The notes under the pieces were generated by a model. The model was given only the letters and a program-made list of their open reading frames with translations. It searched no databases and was not told where the DNA came from. From positions 1 to 64,000 of the forward strand of contig NZ_PRLK01000004.1 of assembly GCF_004151455.1 (NCBI RefSeq): a DNA stretch of 64,000 nt, written 5' to 3'. The DNA comes from Candidatus Nanogingivalis gingivitcus (GTDB lineage: Bacteria > Patescibacteriota > Saccharimonadia > Saccharimonadales > Saccharimonadaceae). Every line of letters starts with the position of its first letter. The first letter of the stretch is position 1. Positions 7,660 to 16,612 of this stretch are shown here, piece after piece. Made by a program: the position numbers and the translations under genes.

Positions 7660-10086
7660 TTACTTTACTACAAAGTTAATTAATTTATTAGGGACAAAAA
7701 TTTCTTTAATAATCTCCCCTTCTGCTAGGTATTTCTTAACTTTTTCTTCATCTTTAGCTAGCAATAAAGCTTCTTCTTTAGTGTGTTCTTTAGGTAGAGA
7801 AATTTTTCCCCTTAATTTACCATTTACTTGAATCATAATTTGAACGGTATCTTCTACTAATAATTTATCGTCCCATTTTGGCCAGCCTGCATGGTCGATA
7901 AAGGTATTATTACCCATAATCTCCCATAATTCACTTGCCATATGTGGAGCGAAAGGTGCTAACATTTTTAGTAAATCTTCCAAAACACCTTGCCATTCTT
8001 TAGAAAAACCAACTAGTTTTAACTTATAAAGTTCATTAGTCATTTCCATAAGAGCTGCAATAGCAGTATTTAAACTTTCACGGTGAAAATCTTCAGTTAC
8101 CTTTTTAATTGTTTTATGCTGAACTTTTTGAACTTCGCCAAAATTATTAACTTCTTTTTTATCGCTATCAGTAAATTCATTAACTAGCGTCCAAACACGG
8201 TTTAAGAAACGGTATACGCCAGCAATGCCACGAGGATCCCATGAAGCATCCAGTTCGTAAGGTGCTATAAACATTTCGTAAGTACGAAGAGAATCAGCAC
8301 CATAACCTTGATCAATAACTTCAAGTGGATCTACCGTATTACCTTTGCTTTTACTCATTTTAGTGCCATCTTCAGCATTTATATAACCGTGATATAACAG
8401 TTTTTTAACAGGCTCAGCGAAGTTAGTAAGGCCTAAATCACGGAAAAAGTGCGTCCAAAAACGAATGTAAAGTAAGTGAGCAACAGCGTGATCTCCCCCA
8501 ACATAATAATCAACAGGAGCAAAATAATTTACTAAGTCACTATTCCATGCTTCCTTATTATTTTTAGGGTCACAATAACGGAACAAATACCAACTAGAAC
8601 ATGCATAACCGTCCATAGTATCAGTTTCGCGAGTCATTTTTTCGCCATTAATTTCTACTTGTAGAAATTCTTCACTTTTAGCTAGTGCTGAACGACCACT
8701 ATCATCTGGCTTAAAATCAGCTAAGTCCGGTAAGAGAACTGGTAATTGGTCTTCTGGGATTAAATGCTCGTTTCCATCCTTATCATAAGCTATAGGAATT
8801 GGACAGCCCCAATAACGCTGGCGTGAAATTAACCAGTCACGCATTTTATAAGTAACTTTAGCTTTACCGATGCCCTTTTCTTCTAACCATGCAACAATCT
8901 CTTCTCGTACATCAGAAGAATCTTGACCATTAAAATTAGCAGAATTTACCATAATACCTTCACCACTGTAGTATTGACTATCATCAACTATAGTGTCAGA
9001 TTTTTCAATAACTTTAATGATTGGTAAGTTGAATTTATTAGCAAACTCAAAATCACGCTCATCATGAGCTGGAACAGCCATTATAGCACCCTCACCATAG
9101 CCACCTAGTACATAATCACTTGTCCAAATTGGCATTTTTTCGCCACTGGCTGGATTGATAACATAGCTTCCTGTAAAGATACCTGTTTTTTCTTTATTTT
9201 CTTGCCTTTCAATTTCTGATTTTTTCAAGGAAGTTTGTTTATATTCTTCTAAAGCTTCTCTTGTAGAATTTGTAGCTAAATCTAATAAATATGGATGTTC
9301 AGGCGCTAAAACAATAAAAGAAGCACCAAAAATAGTATCTGGCCTTGTGGTGAATACTTTTATTTTTTTATCTTTTCCATCAATAGCAAATTCAACTTCA
9401 GCACCTTCACTTTTGCCAATCCAGTTACGTTGCATAGTTTTAATTTTTTTAGGCCAGTCAAGGCTGTCTATTTCTTCAAGCAATTCATCAGCGTAAGCTG
9501 TAATTTTAAAGAACCACTGAGTCATTTGCTTTTTCTTAACTTCTTCACCGCATCGCCAACATTTTCCACCTTCAACTTGCTCGTTAGCTAATACAGTTTT
9601 GTCCTTATCGCACCACCATTGGTAACTTTCTTTACGATAAGCTAGGCCTTTTTTATAAAGCTGAGTAAAAATCCATTGTGTCCATTTATAATATTCTGGA
9701 TCAGAAGTGTTAATTTCCCTATCCCAATCTATTGATATACCTAAACGCTTAAATTGTTTTTTAAAGTTAGCAATATTTTCATGCGTTGCAACTTTTGGTG
9801 ATACACCTGTTTTAATAGCATAGTTTTCAGCAGGTAGACCAAAAGTGTCCCAACCAATAGGGTTTAAAACATTTTTACCATTTTGACGATAAAAGCGAGC
9901 AATACTATCTACAAGTGTATAGCTTCTAGCATGCCCAGTATGAAGCCCTGCTCCACTAGGATATGGAAACATACCAGATATATACATTTTTTGTTTATTA
10001 GGGTCTGCACTTACGCTATAAATAGCCTCTTCATCCCATTTTTTTTGCCACTTTGGTTCAATTTCACTTGGATTATATCGTCTCAT
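7660..10086 (-). CDS. leuS: Leucyl-tRNA synthetase
   Basis: Class I synthetase that charges tRNA-Leu. HTGH (HIGH motif) is at residues 49-52 after MFPYPSGAGL, and KMSKS is at 576-580. The CP1 editing domain is present (TTRPDTIFGASFIVLAPEHP and AVPAHDERDFEFA), and a CWRCGEE zinc-like knuckle lies near residue 175. 808 aa is a usual bacterial length. On the minus strand a TAAAAT box lies 9 nt before the ATG, so the mRNA is probably leaderless. Confidence 0.98.
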   Translation of the reverse strand: MRRYNPSEIEPKWQKKWDEEAIYSVSADPNKQKMYISGMFPYPSGAGLHTGHARSYTLVDSIARFYRQNGKNVLNPIGWDTFGLPAENYAIKTGVSPKVATHENIANFKKQFKRLGISIDWDREINTSDPEYYKWTQWIFTQLYKKGLAYRKESYQWWCDKDKTVLANEQVEGGKCWRCGEEVKKKQMTQWFFKITAYADELLEEIDSLDWPKKIKTMQRNWIGKSEGAEVEFAIDGKDKKIKVFTTRPDTIFGASFIVLAPEHPYLLDLATNSTREALEEYKQTSLKKSEIERQENKEKTGIFTGSYVINPASGEKMPIWTSDYVLGGYGEGAIMAVPAHDERDFEFANKFNLPIIKVIEKSDTIVDDSQYYSGEGIMVNSANFNGQDSSDVREEIVAWLEEKGIGKAKVTYKMRDWLISRQRYWGCPIPIAYDKDGNEHLIPEDQLPVLLPDLADFKPDDSGRSALAKSEEFLQVEINGEKMTRETDTMDGYACSSWYLFRYCDPKNNKEAWNSDLVNYFAPVDYYVGGDHAVAHLLYIRFWTHFFRDLGLTNFAEPVKKLLYHGYINAEDGTKMSKSKGNTVDPLEVIDQGYGADSLRTYEMFIAPYELDASWDPRGIAGVYRFLNRVWTLVNEFTDSDKKEVNNFGEVQKVQHKTIKKVTEDFHRESLNTAIAALMEMTNELYKLKLVGFSKEWQGVLEDLLKMLAPFAPHMASELWEIMGNNTFIDHAGWPKWDDKLLVEDTVQIMIQVNGKLRGKISLPKEHTKEEALLLAKDEEKVKKYLAEGEIIKEIFVPNKLINFVVK

Positions 10087-10156
10087 ATTCTATATATTTT
10101 AACAGATGAAATAAGTGTTTTCAACTTGATGAATAAAAATGATAAAATATAAATAT

Positions 10157-11353
10157 ATGGAAAATTACCTCAGTATGCCACTTGCAGAAAAAATGCGTCC
10201 CACCAAACTGAGTGAGGTTGTTGGTCAAGAACATTTACTTGGCGACGATGGTATTTTAACTAAAATAGTTAAAAATAAACAACCTATTAGTATTATTTTT
10301 TGGGGGCCTGCTGGATGTGGTAAAACTACCTTAGCAAGAATTATAGCTAAAGAAGTTGAAGCTGATTTCATTGAACTTTCAGCTGTAACTTCTGGCAAAA
10401 AAGATATTGAAGAAGTAATTAAAAGAGCTGAACAAAACTGGAATTTAAGAATTAATACTATTGTATTTGTAGATGAAATACACCGTTTTAATAAAAGCCA
10501 ACAAGATGCTTTTTTGCCTCATGTTGAAAGTGGTCTTATTAGTTTAATTGGTGCTACTACTGAGAACCCAGCTTTTGAAGTAATTACCCCTTTAATATCT
10601 CGAAGCCGTGTTTTAACCCTTAAACCTCTTGAACAAAAAAATATTACAACCCTACTAAAACGAGCTTTAGTAAAATATTATCCACAAGATAAGTATGAAG
10701 AAAAAGCATTAGAGATAATAGCAAAAGCAAGTAGTGGTGATGCTAGAGTTGCTTTAGGAAATTTAGATATAGCTACTAAATTTGATAATAAAATTACCTT
10801 ACAGACCCTTAAAAAAACTTTGAATAATAATTTTATACAATATGATAAAAAGGGTGATGCTCATTACGATAATATTTCTGCCTTTATTAAAAGTATGCGT
10901 GGAAGTGATGTAGATGCTACCTGTTACTATTTAGCAAGAATGCTTAAGGCTGGTGAAGATCCTAAATTTATTGCACGCCGTATGATTATTTTTGCGAGTG
11001 AAGATATAGGTTTAGCTGGTAATGGCGCATTAAGTTTAGCTAATAGTTGCTTTGACGCAGTAACTAAAATAGGAATGCCTGAAGCTAATTATGTTTTATT
11101 TCATACTGCTTCGGCTTTAGCTAAATGTAAAAAATCTAGACTAACCACTGATATAATGCATAAATCTTATAAATTAGTAAATGACTATCCTTTCGCTCAA
11201 ATACCTTTGCATTTGCGTAATTCAACCTCAAAAATAACAGAAGAGCTAGGCTATACTAAAGGCTATGAATGGAAAGCTAATTTTCAACATCCAAAAGGCT
11301 TTTTACCTGAAGATATTCAGAAAATTTTAAAAAATAAAAGTCCTAGAAAATAG
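10157..11353 (+). CDS. rarA: Replication-associated recombination protein A (MgsA/RarA)
   Basis: Clamp-loader-like AAA+ ATPase acting at stalled replication forks. Walker A GPAGCGKT is at about residues 50-57 and Walker B VFVDEIH at about 103-109; the C-terminal MgsA region contains ARRMIIFASEDIGLA. The N-terminus PLAEKMRPTKLSEVVGQ is typical. I use the ATG at 10157, not 10139: the earlier ATG overlaps the -10 box TAAAAT (10143-10148), and 10157 lies 8 nt after that box, giving a leaderless mRNA. Its stop codon lies in a bidirectional terminator. Confidence 0.96.
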   Translation: MENYLSMPLAEKMRPTKLSEVVGQEHLLGDDGILTKIVKNKQPISIIFWGPAGCGKTTLARIIAKEVEADFIELSAVTSGKKDIEEVIKRAEQNWNLRINTIVFVDEIHRFNKSQQDAFLPHVESGLISLIGATTENPAFEVITPLISRSRVLTLKPLEQKNITTLLKRALVKYYPQDKYEEKALEIIAKASSGDARVALGNLDIATKFDNKITLQTLKKTLNNNFIQYDKKGDAHYDNISAFIKSMRGSDVDATCYYLARMLKAGEDPKFIARRMIIFASEDIGLAGNGALSLANSCFDAVTKIGMPEANYVLFHTASALAKCKKSRLTTDIMHKSYKLVNDYPFAQIPLHLRNSTSKITEELGYTKGYEWKANFQHPKGFLPEDIQKILKNKSPRK

Positions 11354-11360
11354 GACTTTT
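11336..11360. terminator. Bidirectional terminator overlapping the rarA stop
   Basis: 10-bp perfect stem AAAAGTCCTA / TAGGACTTTT with a 5-nt loop. The rarA stop TAG is the first part of the right arm; the convergent minus-strand gene stops at the outer edge. Confidence 0.8.
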
Positions 11361-11691
11361 AAAATTTAATTTTAATTTTGGCAATTTGCCGTTTTATAAA
11401 TAAACCAACTAAACTAATAATACCTAGGAAAGATATAATTATAATATTAGTATTAGCAGGATATAGCCCTGTATTTGGCGATAAGATCATACTACTAGGA
11501 CTATTACCATTTTTATTATCTATAGTATTACCCTGTTTATCATTATTACTGATATTGTTTATAGTACGCACATTAGAAGATGTTGAATTATTATTCACTA
11601 TATTTTCTAAGCTGGAAGATTTAGCAAAAGCATTACTACTCCCAAACAATAATATAGCCATTAAGACTAAAAATAACCCTTTTATTTTCAT
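11359..11691 (-). CDS. Small secreted/anchored protein with PNTG-TM sorting-like tail
   Basis: 110-aa protein with a clear signal peptide (1-23, ending SSNAFA), a low-complexity Asn/Ser-rich middle, then SPNTG (71-75), a hydrophobic helix (about 82-100) and a basic tail (KRQIAKIKIKF). The order motif-helix-positive tail copies the LPXTG sortase signal, but the motif is SPNTG. A second protein here (22477-23127) ends in APNTG with the same layout. Function unknown; probably a small surface-displayed or membrane-anchored protein. Confidence 0.75.
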   Translation of the reverse strand: MKIKGLFLVLMAILLFGSSNAFAKSSSLENIVNNNSTSSNVRTINNISNNDKQGNTIDNKNGNSPSSMILSPNTGLYPANTNIIIISFLGIISLVGLFIKRQIAKIKIKF

Positions 11692-11788
11692 TTTGTTTCC
11701 CTTTTTTAACCCTTAAACTTTTGTTTTTGTGCCTATATTCTAGCATAAGCATATTAATTTTACAAGGTTTGTTTTACCTAATTAATTT

Positions 11789-11818
11789 AAAAAATAGCCT
11801 TACAGCAGGCTATTTTTT
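11789..11818 (-). terminator. lysS terminator
   Basis: 11-bp arms AAAAAATAGCC / GGCTATTTTTT, loop of 8 nt, about 60 nt after the lysS stop on the minus strand. Confidence 0.75.
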
Positions 11819-11877
11819 AAATACTTTTTATAGGCTACGATAGTAGAAGCTATTAACCTAATTTTAATTTATAATTA

Positions 11878-13389
11878 CTAAAAATTAATTCTTGAGTATA
11901 TATCCTTAGTAGTTTCAGATATTTCATGTTTTAATTGCGGGAAAGGCACGCCTTCACGAGCAGTTACTCCTTCAAAAATCCAAAATACACGTTCACTATA
12001 GCCCATTCCACATGCTGGCGGCATTCCATATTCAAGCATTTCTACGAAGTCAATATCAAGCATCATTGCTTCATCATCCCCTGCGTCACGCATATTTTGT
12101 TGTTCCATAAAACGATTTAGCTGATCAATTGGATCATTTAATTCGCTAAACATATTACAAAGTTCAGAGCCTGCAATAACAACTTGTGCACGTTGCGTCA
12201 TCTCTGGGTGATTTGGGTGAGTTTTCGCTAAAGGTGAAATAAAGGTTGGTGTATTAACAAGCCAAATTGGACCTGTTACATCTTTACGAATATTTTTCCA
12301 AAGCTTATCAATACCGCGAGCTTTATTTTCGGTTTGTTCTACCTCTAAATTATTTTCTTTTAGGGCTTCTTTGACTTGTTCTAGAGTACAGTTATAAGGG
12401 TTAATGCCGTAACGTTTCTCGATAGTTTCAGCGTAATCCCATTCTTCCCATTTTTGATCAAGGTTCACATTGAAATTGCCTAGCGTGAATTGTAATGTAC
12501 CAAAAGTTTCTTTTAATACATATTTAAACATTTCTTCTTGGAATTTTAGACCGTCACGCCAATCCCAATAGGCTGCATACCATTCCATAGCAACATGCTC
12601 CGGTAAATGTTCATCAGAATAATTCTCATTACGAAAACGTGGCCCAAGGTCGTAAACTTTTTCAAAACCAGCACCAAGTAATCTTTTTAAAGGTAATTCA
12701 TGACTAATACGAAGATAGAATTGGGCATTATCTAAAGCATCCATATGTGTAACGAATGGGTTTGCGTCTGCCCCACCTGTAGTATGTTCTAGTACTGGAA
12801 TATTTATTTCATAGAAGCCGTGATTATTCAAAAAATCTCTTGTGGCTTGCCAAAACTTACTACGACGGACAAATCTATCTCGTACATCAATATTTACATT
12901 CATATCAACATATCGACGGCGAAAACGCTCTTCCTTATTAGAAAAACCGTCTTGAATAGTTGGCATTGGCCTTAGGGATTTAGTAAGAAGTTTTAGCTCC
13001 TTAGTAGCTACTGAGATTTCCCCTGTTTTAGAACGAATTACTTCACCATTAGCTTGCACAAAATCACCACTATCTAGCAAGTTTAAATCTTTAATACCAA
13101 TTAAATTCCCCTCTTTAGAAGTTTCAGCAATATTATTTGCTTGAATGAAAAGCTGAATAGTACCAGAAAAATCACGAAGCACAATAAAAGCTAATTTTCC
13201 AAATTTACGAATACCAGTTATTCTACCAGTAATTTGTACATTTTTCCCTTCCATTGCATCAAAATTATTAACAATTTCAGCAATCATATGAGTGCGGTTA
13301 GTTTCTGCAGGATAAGGATTTAAACCAAGCTCCTTAATCTGTTCGAGCTTATTTAAACGCTCTTGTCGTAATTCTTTCATAGTAGCCAT
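11878..13389 (-). CDS. lysS: Lysyl-tRNA synthetase (class II)
   Basis: Class II synthetase with an N-terminal OB-fold anticodon-binding domain (about 55-145) and a catalytic core. Motif 2 (FRNENYSDEHLPEHVAMEWY) and motif 3 (PPACGMGYSERVFWIFEGV) are seen. 503 aa is normal. Weak TAAAAT box about 10 nt before the ATG on the minus strand. No T-box or other leader is present. Confidence 0.98.
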   Translation of the reverse strand: MATMKELRQERLNKLEQIKELGLNPYPAETNRTHMIAEIVNNFDAMEGKNVQITGRITGIRKFGKLAFIVLRDFSGTIQLFIQANNIAETSKEGNLIGIKDLNLLDSGDFVQANGEVIRSKTGEISVATKELKLLTKSLRPMPTIQDGFSNKEERFRRRYVDMNVNIDVRDRFVRRSKFWQATRDFLNNHGFYEINIPVLEHTTGGADANPFVTHMDALDNAQFYLRISHELPLKRLLGAGFEKVYDLGPRFRNENYSDEHLPEHVAMEWYAAYWDWRDGLKFQEEMFKYVLKETFGTLQFTLGNFNVNLDQKWEEWDYAETIEKRYGINPYNCTLEQVKEALKENNLEVEQTENKARGIDKLWKNIRKDVTGPIWLVNTPTFISPLAKTHPNHPEMTQRAQVVIAGSELCNMFSELNDPIDQLNRFMEQQNMRDAGDDEAMMLDIDFVEMLEYGMPPACGMGYSERVFWIFEGVTAREGVPFPQLKHEISETTKDIYSRINF

Positions 13390-13514
13390 AGTTAGAAATA
13401 TTTTAGCACAAAATATAGTTTTTTACTAGTTAACTACCTTGCAAAAAATAAAAATATATGTTATAATATGATTATCAACGATAGGTTGGTAATATTTTAT
13501 ATAGAGGTGAGAAT

Positions 13515-13787
13515 ATGCTCAAACGTTCTTTTGAAAAAGGTGATATCATTGATATCGTATCATTTAACAATCTTCGTTGTATTGCTATAGGTGAAATTGT
13601 AAGTGTTGACGAAAAAAATAACACTGCAACCCTAAAAAATATATTCTATAGTTTGCAACACTCTGATGTATGGAGAAAAGTGAGAGAACAAGAAGTTCCA
13701 CTAGATCATCTTTTTATGAAAGTCACAGACAATGAGCCGTATATGAAAATATACAAAAAGCTCATTAGTACATACAGCAGTCACTAG
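13515..13787 (+). CDS. Hypothetical 90-aa protein
   Basis: Unrecognised soluble protein. The first 50 residues (KGDIIDIVSFNNLRCIAIGE, then VSVDEKNNTATLKNI) read like a small beta-barrel. Unlike many plus-strand genes here it has a real 5' leader: TATAAT near 13461, then about 50 nt containing a 9-bp hairpin (ATTATCAAC / GTTGGTAAT with one G-U pair) and a GAGGTGA Shine-Dalgarno. The leader hairpin could affect translation. Convergent with proS. Confidence 0.65.
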   Translation: MLKRSFEKGDIIDIVSFNNLRCIAIGEIVSVDEKNNTATLKNIFYSLQHSDVWRKVREQEVPLDHLFMKVTDNEPYMKIYKKLISTYSSH

Positions 13788-13799
13788 TACATACAACAG

Positions 13800-13822
13800 A
13801 ACCCCTTTATTATAAAGGGGTT
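13800..13822. terminator. Bidirectional terminator
   Basis: 10-bp perfect arms AACCCCTTTA / TAAAGGGGTT with a 3-nt loop followed by a T-run; lies between the 90-aa gene and the convergent proS. Confidence 0.85.
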
Positions 13823-13836
13823 CCTTTTTATTTAAA

Positions 13837-15081
13837 TTATTTCATAAATTTATTGTATATATCTTCAATAGTTAATTCTTCTATTTCGCCATTTTTACGA
13901 GTAACTAGTTCGAATCTACCTTGTTTAATTGCTCTACTACTAATAGTTAAACGGTACGGAATACCCATTAAGTCGCTATCAGCAAACTTTTGGCCAGCAC
14001 CAGTATTTCTATCGTCATAAATTACTTCAATGCCTTGATTTGTTAGTTTATTATAAACTTCTTCTGCTAGCTCTTTGGCATCTTCACCAATTTGCATAAG
14101 GTAAATTTTAGCTGGAGCTATATTTTCTGGCCATACCAAACCTTTATCATCAGCAAAATGCTCTGCAATTAAACCCATTACCCTACTTGGGCCAATACCA
14201 TAACTACCCATAAATACTAGTTTTTCTTTTTCATCACTATCAATAAATTTTAACCCTAATGCTTCAGAAAACTTATAACCTAAAGTAAATATATTACCAA
14301 CTTCTACTGCTTTTTCTTCTACTAAATCTTCTTTTTTAACGCCAAGTTCAGCTAATACTTCATCGTTATAAACCTCTTGATTGATAGCAATACCTTTTTC
14401 ATGAGATACATAAATAGTATCTTCACCTACTGGGCTGATAGTCTGAAATTCATGGCTAAATTTCGCAAAGCTACCACCACTAGCAAAAGTTTTAAAAGTA
14501 TATCCACCTAAGCCTAAACGATCAAAAATACGAAGGTAAGCTTTAGATATTTCTTCATAAAACTCATCATGCTGTTCTTTATCTTTAGAAAAACTATATA
14601 AGTCTTTCATTAAGAATTCACGGCCACGCATTAAACCAGATTTGCTACGGAGCTCAGCACGAAACTTAGTTTGAAATTGGTATGGGTAAGATGGCAAATC
14701 CTTATATGAACTAATAAAATTACGCATAAGTTTAGTAATTGGTTCCTCATGAGTTGGCGCAAGACCAAACTCACGGCCATTACTTAATTTGGTTTTAAAC
14801 CAAACATCCATAACCTCATCATCCCAACGGTTAGTTGCCTGCCATGTTTCAGGATTTTGTAGAGCAGTCAAACTCATTTCTACTCCACCTATTTTATTCA
14901 TTTCTTCACGAATAATTTGTACAATTTTATCAAGTACATTTTTGCCAAGTGGCAAGAAATCATAAACTCCTGCCATCTCTTTATGTACAAAACCAGCCCT
15001 AATTAATAGCTGTGCATTTTTAGAAACTTCATCTGCTGGGTTATTTTTGGATGTTTTTGTAAACATTTGTGACATCTTCAT
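13837..15081 (-). CDS. proS: Prolyl-tRNA synthetase, short form
   Basis: Class II synthetase. N-terminal SQMFTKTSKNNPADEVSKNA, motif 2 region FRAELRSKSGLMRGREFLMK and the C-terminal anticodon domain (IYLMQIGEDAKELAEEVYNK onward) are clear. At 414 aa it is about 150 residues shorter than E. coli ProRS because the editing insertion (INS) between motifs 2 and 3 is missing, as in other reduced bacteria, so mischarged Ala-tRNA must be cleared otherwise or tolerated. AAGGAGAT precedes the ATG. It is the end of the rpsB-tsf-frr-uppS-rseP-greA-proS series but is separated from greA by a terminator. Confidence 0.96.
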   Translation of the reverse strand: MKMSQMFTKTSKNNPADEVSKNAQLLIRAGFVHKEMAGVYDFLPLGKNVLDKIVQIIREEMNKIGGVEMSLTALQNPETWQATNRWDDEVMDVWFKTKLSNGREFGLAPTHEEPITKLMRNFISSYKDLPSYPYQFQTKFRAELRSKSGLMRGREFLMKDLYSFSKDKEQHDEFYEEISKAYLRIFDRLGLGGYTFKTFASGGSFAKFSHEFQTISPVGEDTIYVSHEKGIAINQEVYNDEVLAELGVKKEDLVEEKAVEVGNIFTLGYKFSEALGLKFIDSDEKEKLVFMGSYGIGPSRVMGLIAEHFADDKGLVWPENIAPAKIYLMQIGEDAKELAEEVYNKLTNQGIEVIYDDRNTGAGQKFADSDLMGIPYRLTISSRAIKQGRFELVTRKNGEIEELTIEDIYNKFMK

Positions 15082-15111
15082 AAATTATCTCCTTTTTTAA
15101 ATTAAATAAAA

Positions 15112-15135
15112 AACTCGGCACTGATCAGCCGAGTT
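15112..15135 (-). terminator. Terminator between greA and proS
   Basis: 8-bp perfect stem AACTCGGC / GCCGAGTT (15112-15119 with 15128-15135), then TTTTTT on the minus strand. Confidence 0.85.
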
Positions 15136-15141
15136 AATATT

Positions 15142-15603
15142 TTAATTTATTTCTGTAATTTCGTATTTTATAGAGCCTTTTGGTGTGGTAATTTCAACCA
15201 CTTCACCGAGTTTTTTATTAATTAACTGCTGACCTATTGGTGATTCATTACTAATTTTACCCTCAAGGGGGTTAGCTTCTACAGCTCCAACTAAAGTATA
15301 TTTAACTTCTTTAGAATTTTCTAGGTTTTTTAGTTTAATAGTATTACCTAGATTAACTTTATCTTTCTCCCCTTCACCAATAATTACTGCATTTTGTAAA
15401 ATATTTTCAATTTCTGCAATACGTGTTTCAGCTAACCCCTGTTTTTTTCTTGCAGCATCATATTCACTATTTTCACGTAAATCACCAAAATCACGAGCAG
15501 TCGCAACTTCTTCGGCAATTTCTTTACGTTGAGAAATAAGAGAAGCTAATTCTTCTTCAAGGTCCTTTTTCCCAACTTTAGTAATATTAAACACCTGTTT
15601 CAT
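15142..15603 (-). CDS. greA: Transcription elongation factor GreA
   Basis: Rescues backtracked RNA polymerase by stimulating transcript cleavage. N-terminal coiled coil (about 10-75, with conserved DLRENSEYDAARKKQ carrying the acidic tip) and a C-terminal FKBP-like domain (about 80-153, with SPIGQQLINKKLGEVVEI). I prefer the second ATG (15603): a TAAAAT box at 15613-15618 lies only 3 nt from the first ATG (15609) but 9 nt from the second. Confidence 0.95.
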   Translation of the reverse strand: MKQVFNITKVGKKDLEEELASLISQRKEIAEEVATARDFGDLRENSEYDAARKKQGLAETRIAEIENILQNAVIIGEGEKDKVNLGNTIKLKNLENSKEVKYTLVGAVEANPLEGKISNESPIGQQLINKKLGEVVEITTPKGSIKYEITEIN

Positions 15604-15626
15604 ATTCATTCTATTTTAACAAAAAG

Positions 15627-16595
15627 CTATCCATTTAGCAACATTAAATTAGGAAAAATAAATAGGAACATAAAAGCAATGCCATTTTTCAAAGAATGCA
15701 GAAAAATTGGTGCCCACAATGTTTCAGTAACATATTCGCGAATATAGCACATGATCATACTCATAGCAAAAGTAGTAACTGCAACATTAAGTTGCCCATG
15801 TGCATAAGCAAAAACTATAGAAGTTATGAACATAGAGCCATATATGCTAATTTTACGAACTTGGCTATATAGCACTCCCCTAAAAATTACCTCCTCACAT
15901 AACGGAGTAACTACAGAAAGCATTAAAAACGCAATTATCATCATTAAAGGATTATGATTACTAGAATATCCAACGTTTTGAGCTTGATTAATATTAAAGT
16001 TAGGTACCACGGCTTGCACTATAAGCATTAAAATACCGCTAACTAGTAATGCAGCCAAAAGGCCCACAAAAGCCACACCAATATCGCTCCATTTAGGAAG
16101 ACCTACTAGCCCAATCTCTTTTTTTGTAATTTTTACGCCTGTTAATTTTGTAGGTACTAAATAAAGAATTGCAAGCATTATTAGGAAAAATACTGCCGAA
16201 TATACTGCAACAACCACATTATTATTCATTATACTATTTATTTTAGTGGTATCGCCAACAAATAAAATAACAAAGAATAGCCGAACTAAAAACCTAGCAA
16301 AATAATAAGCAATAATAGTTGTAGCAGGATATAACAAAAAGCGTATTATTTTATTTTTAACTAAAAGCTTAAAATTTACTTTTTTACAAAATAAGTATGC
16401 TAACGCAAATATTACAATTAAGTAAATAGGTAGAAGTAATATATAGTGGTTCTCCAGCCAAGATATTTTATTAGTTAAGGGAATAAGATTAACTAATAAA
16501 AATATAATAGAATGAAAAACATATGCTACTGTTAAAACTGTTATTAAAGAAGTGATTTTATCTTGAGTTTTATTAATCCCTATTTTATTTTTCAT
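15627..16595 (-). CDS. CPBP family intramembrane metalloprotease
   Basis: Multi-pass membrane protein (about 8 helices) with the CPBP/Abi (CAAX-protease-like) motifs: EEVIFRGVLYSQ around residue 234, a conserved His in FAYAHGQ, and a later HSLKN. The family includes prenyl-protein proteases and bacteriocin self-immunity proteins. Position between rseP and greA makes it the only non-canonical member of this operon on the minus strand. The substrate is unknown; envelope protein processing or immunity are both plausible. Confidence 0.88.
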   Translation of the reverse strand: MKNKIGINKTQDKITSLITVLTVAYVFHSIIFLLVNLIPLTNKISWLENHYILLLPIYLIVIFALAYLFCKKVNFKLLVKNKIIRFLLYPATTIIAYYFARFLVRLFFVILFVGDTTKINSIMNNNVVVAVYSAVFFLIMLAILYLVPTKLTGVKITKKEIGLVGLPKWSDIGVAFVGLLAALLVSGILMLIVQAVVPNFNINQAQNVGYSSNHNPLMMIIAFLMLSVVTPLCEEVIFRGVLYSQVRKISIYGSMFITSIVFAYAHGQLNVAVTTFAMSMIMCYIREYVTETLWAPIFLHSLKNGIAFMFLFIFPNLMLLNG

Positions 16596-16612
16596 ATTAA
16601 TTATTACCTCTT

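Noticed and set aside
10139..10156. Upstream ATG of rarA
   Set aside because: It precedes or overlaps the -10 box; the ATG at 10157 fits both promoter spacing and the conserved N-terminus. The same reasoning removes the longer starts at 48377, 54618, 56327, 46498 and 41865.
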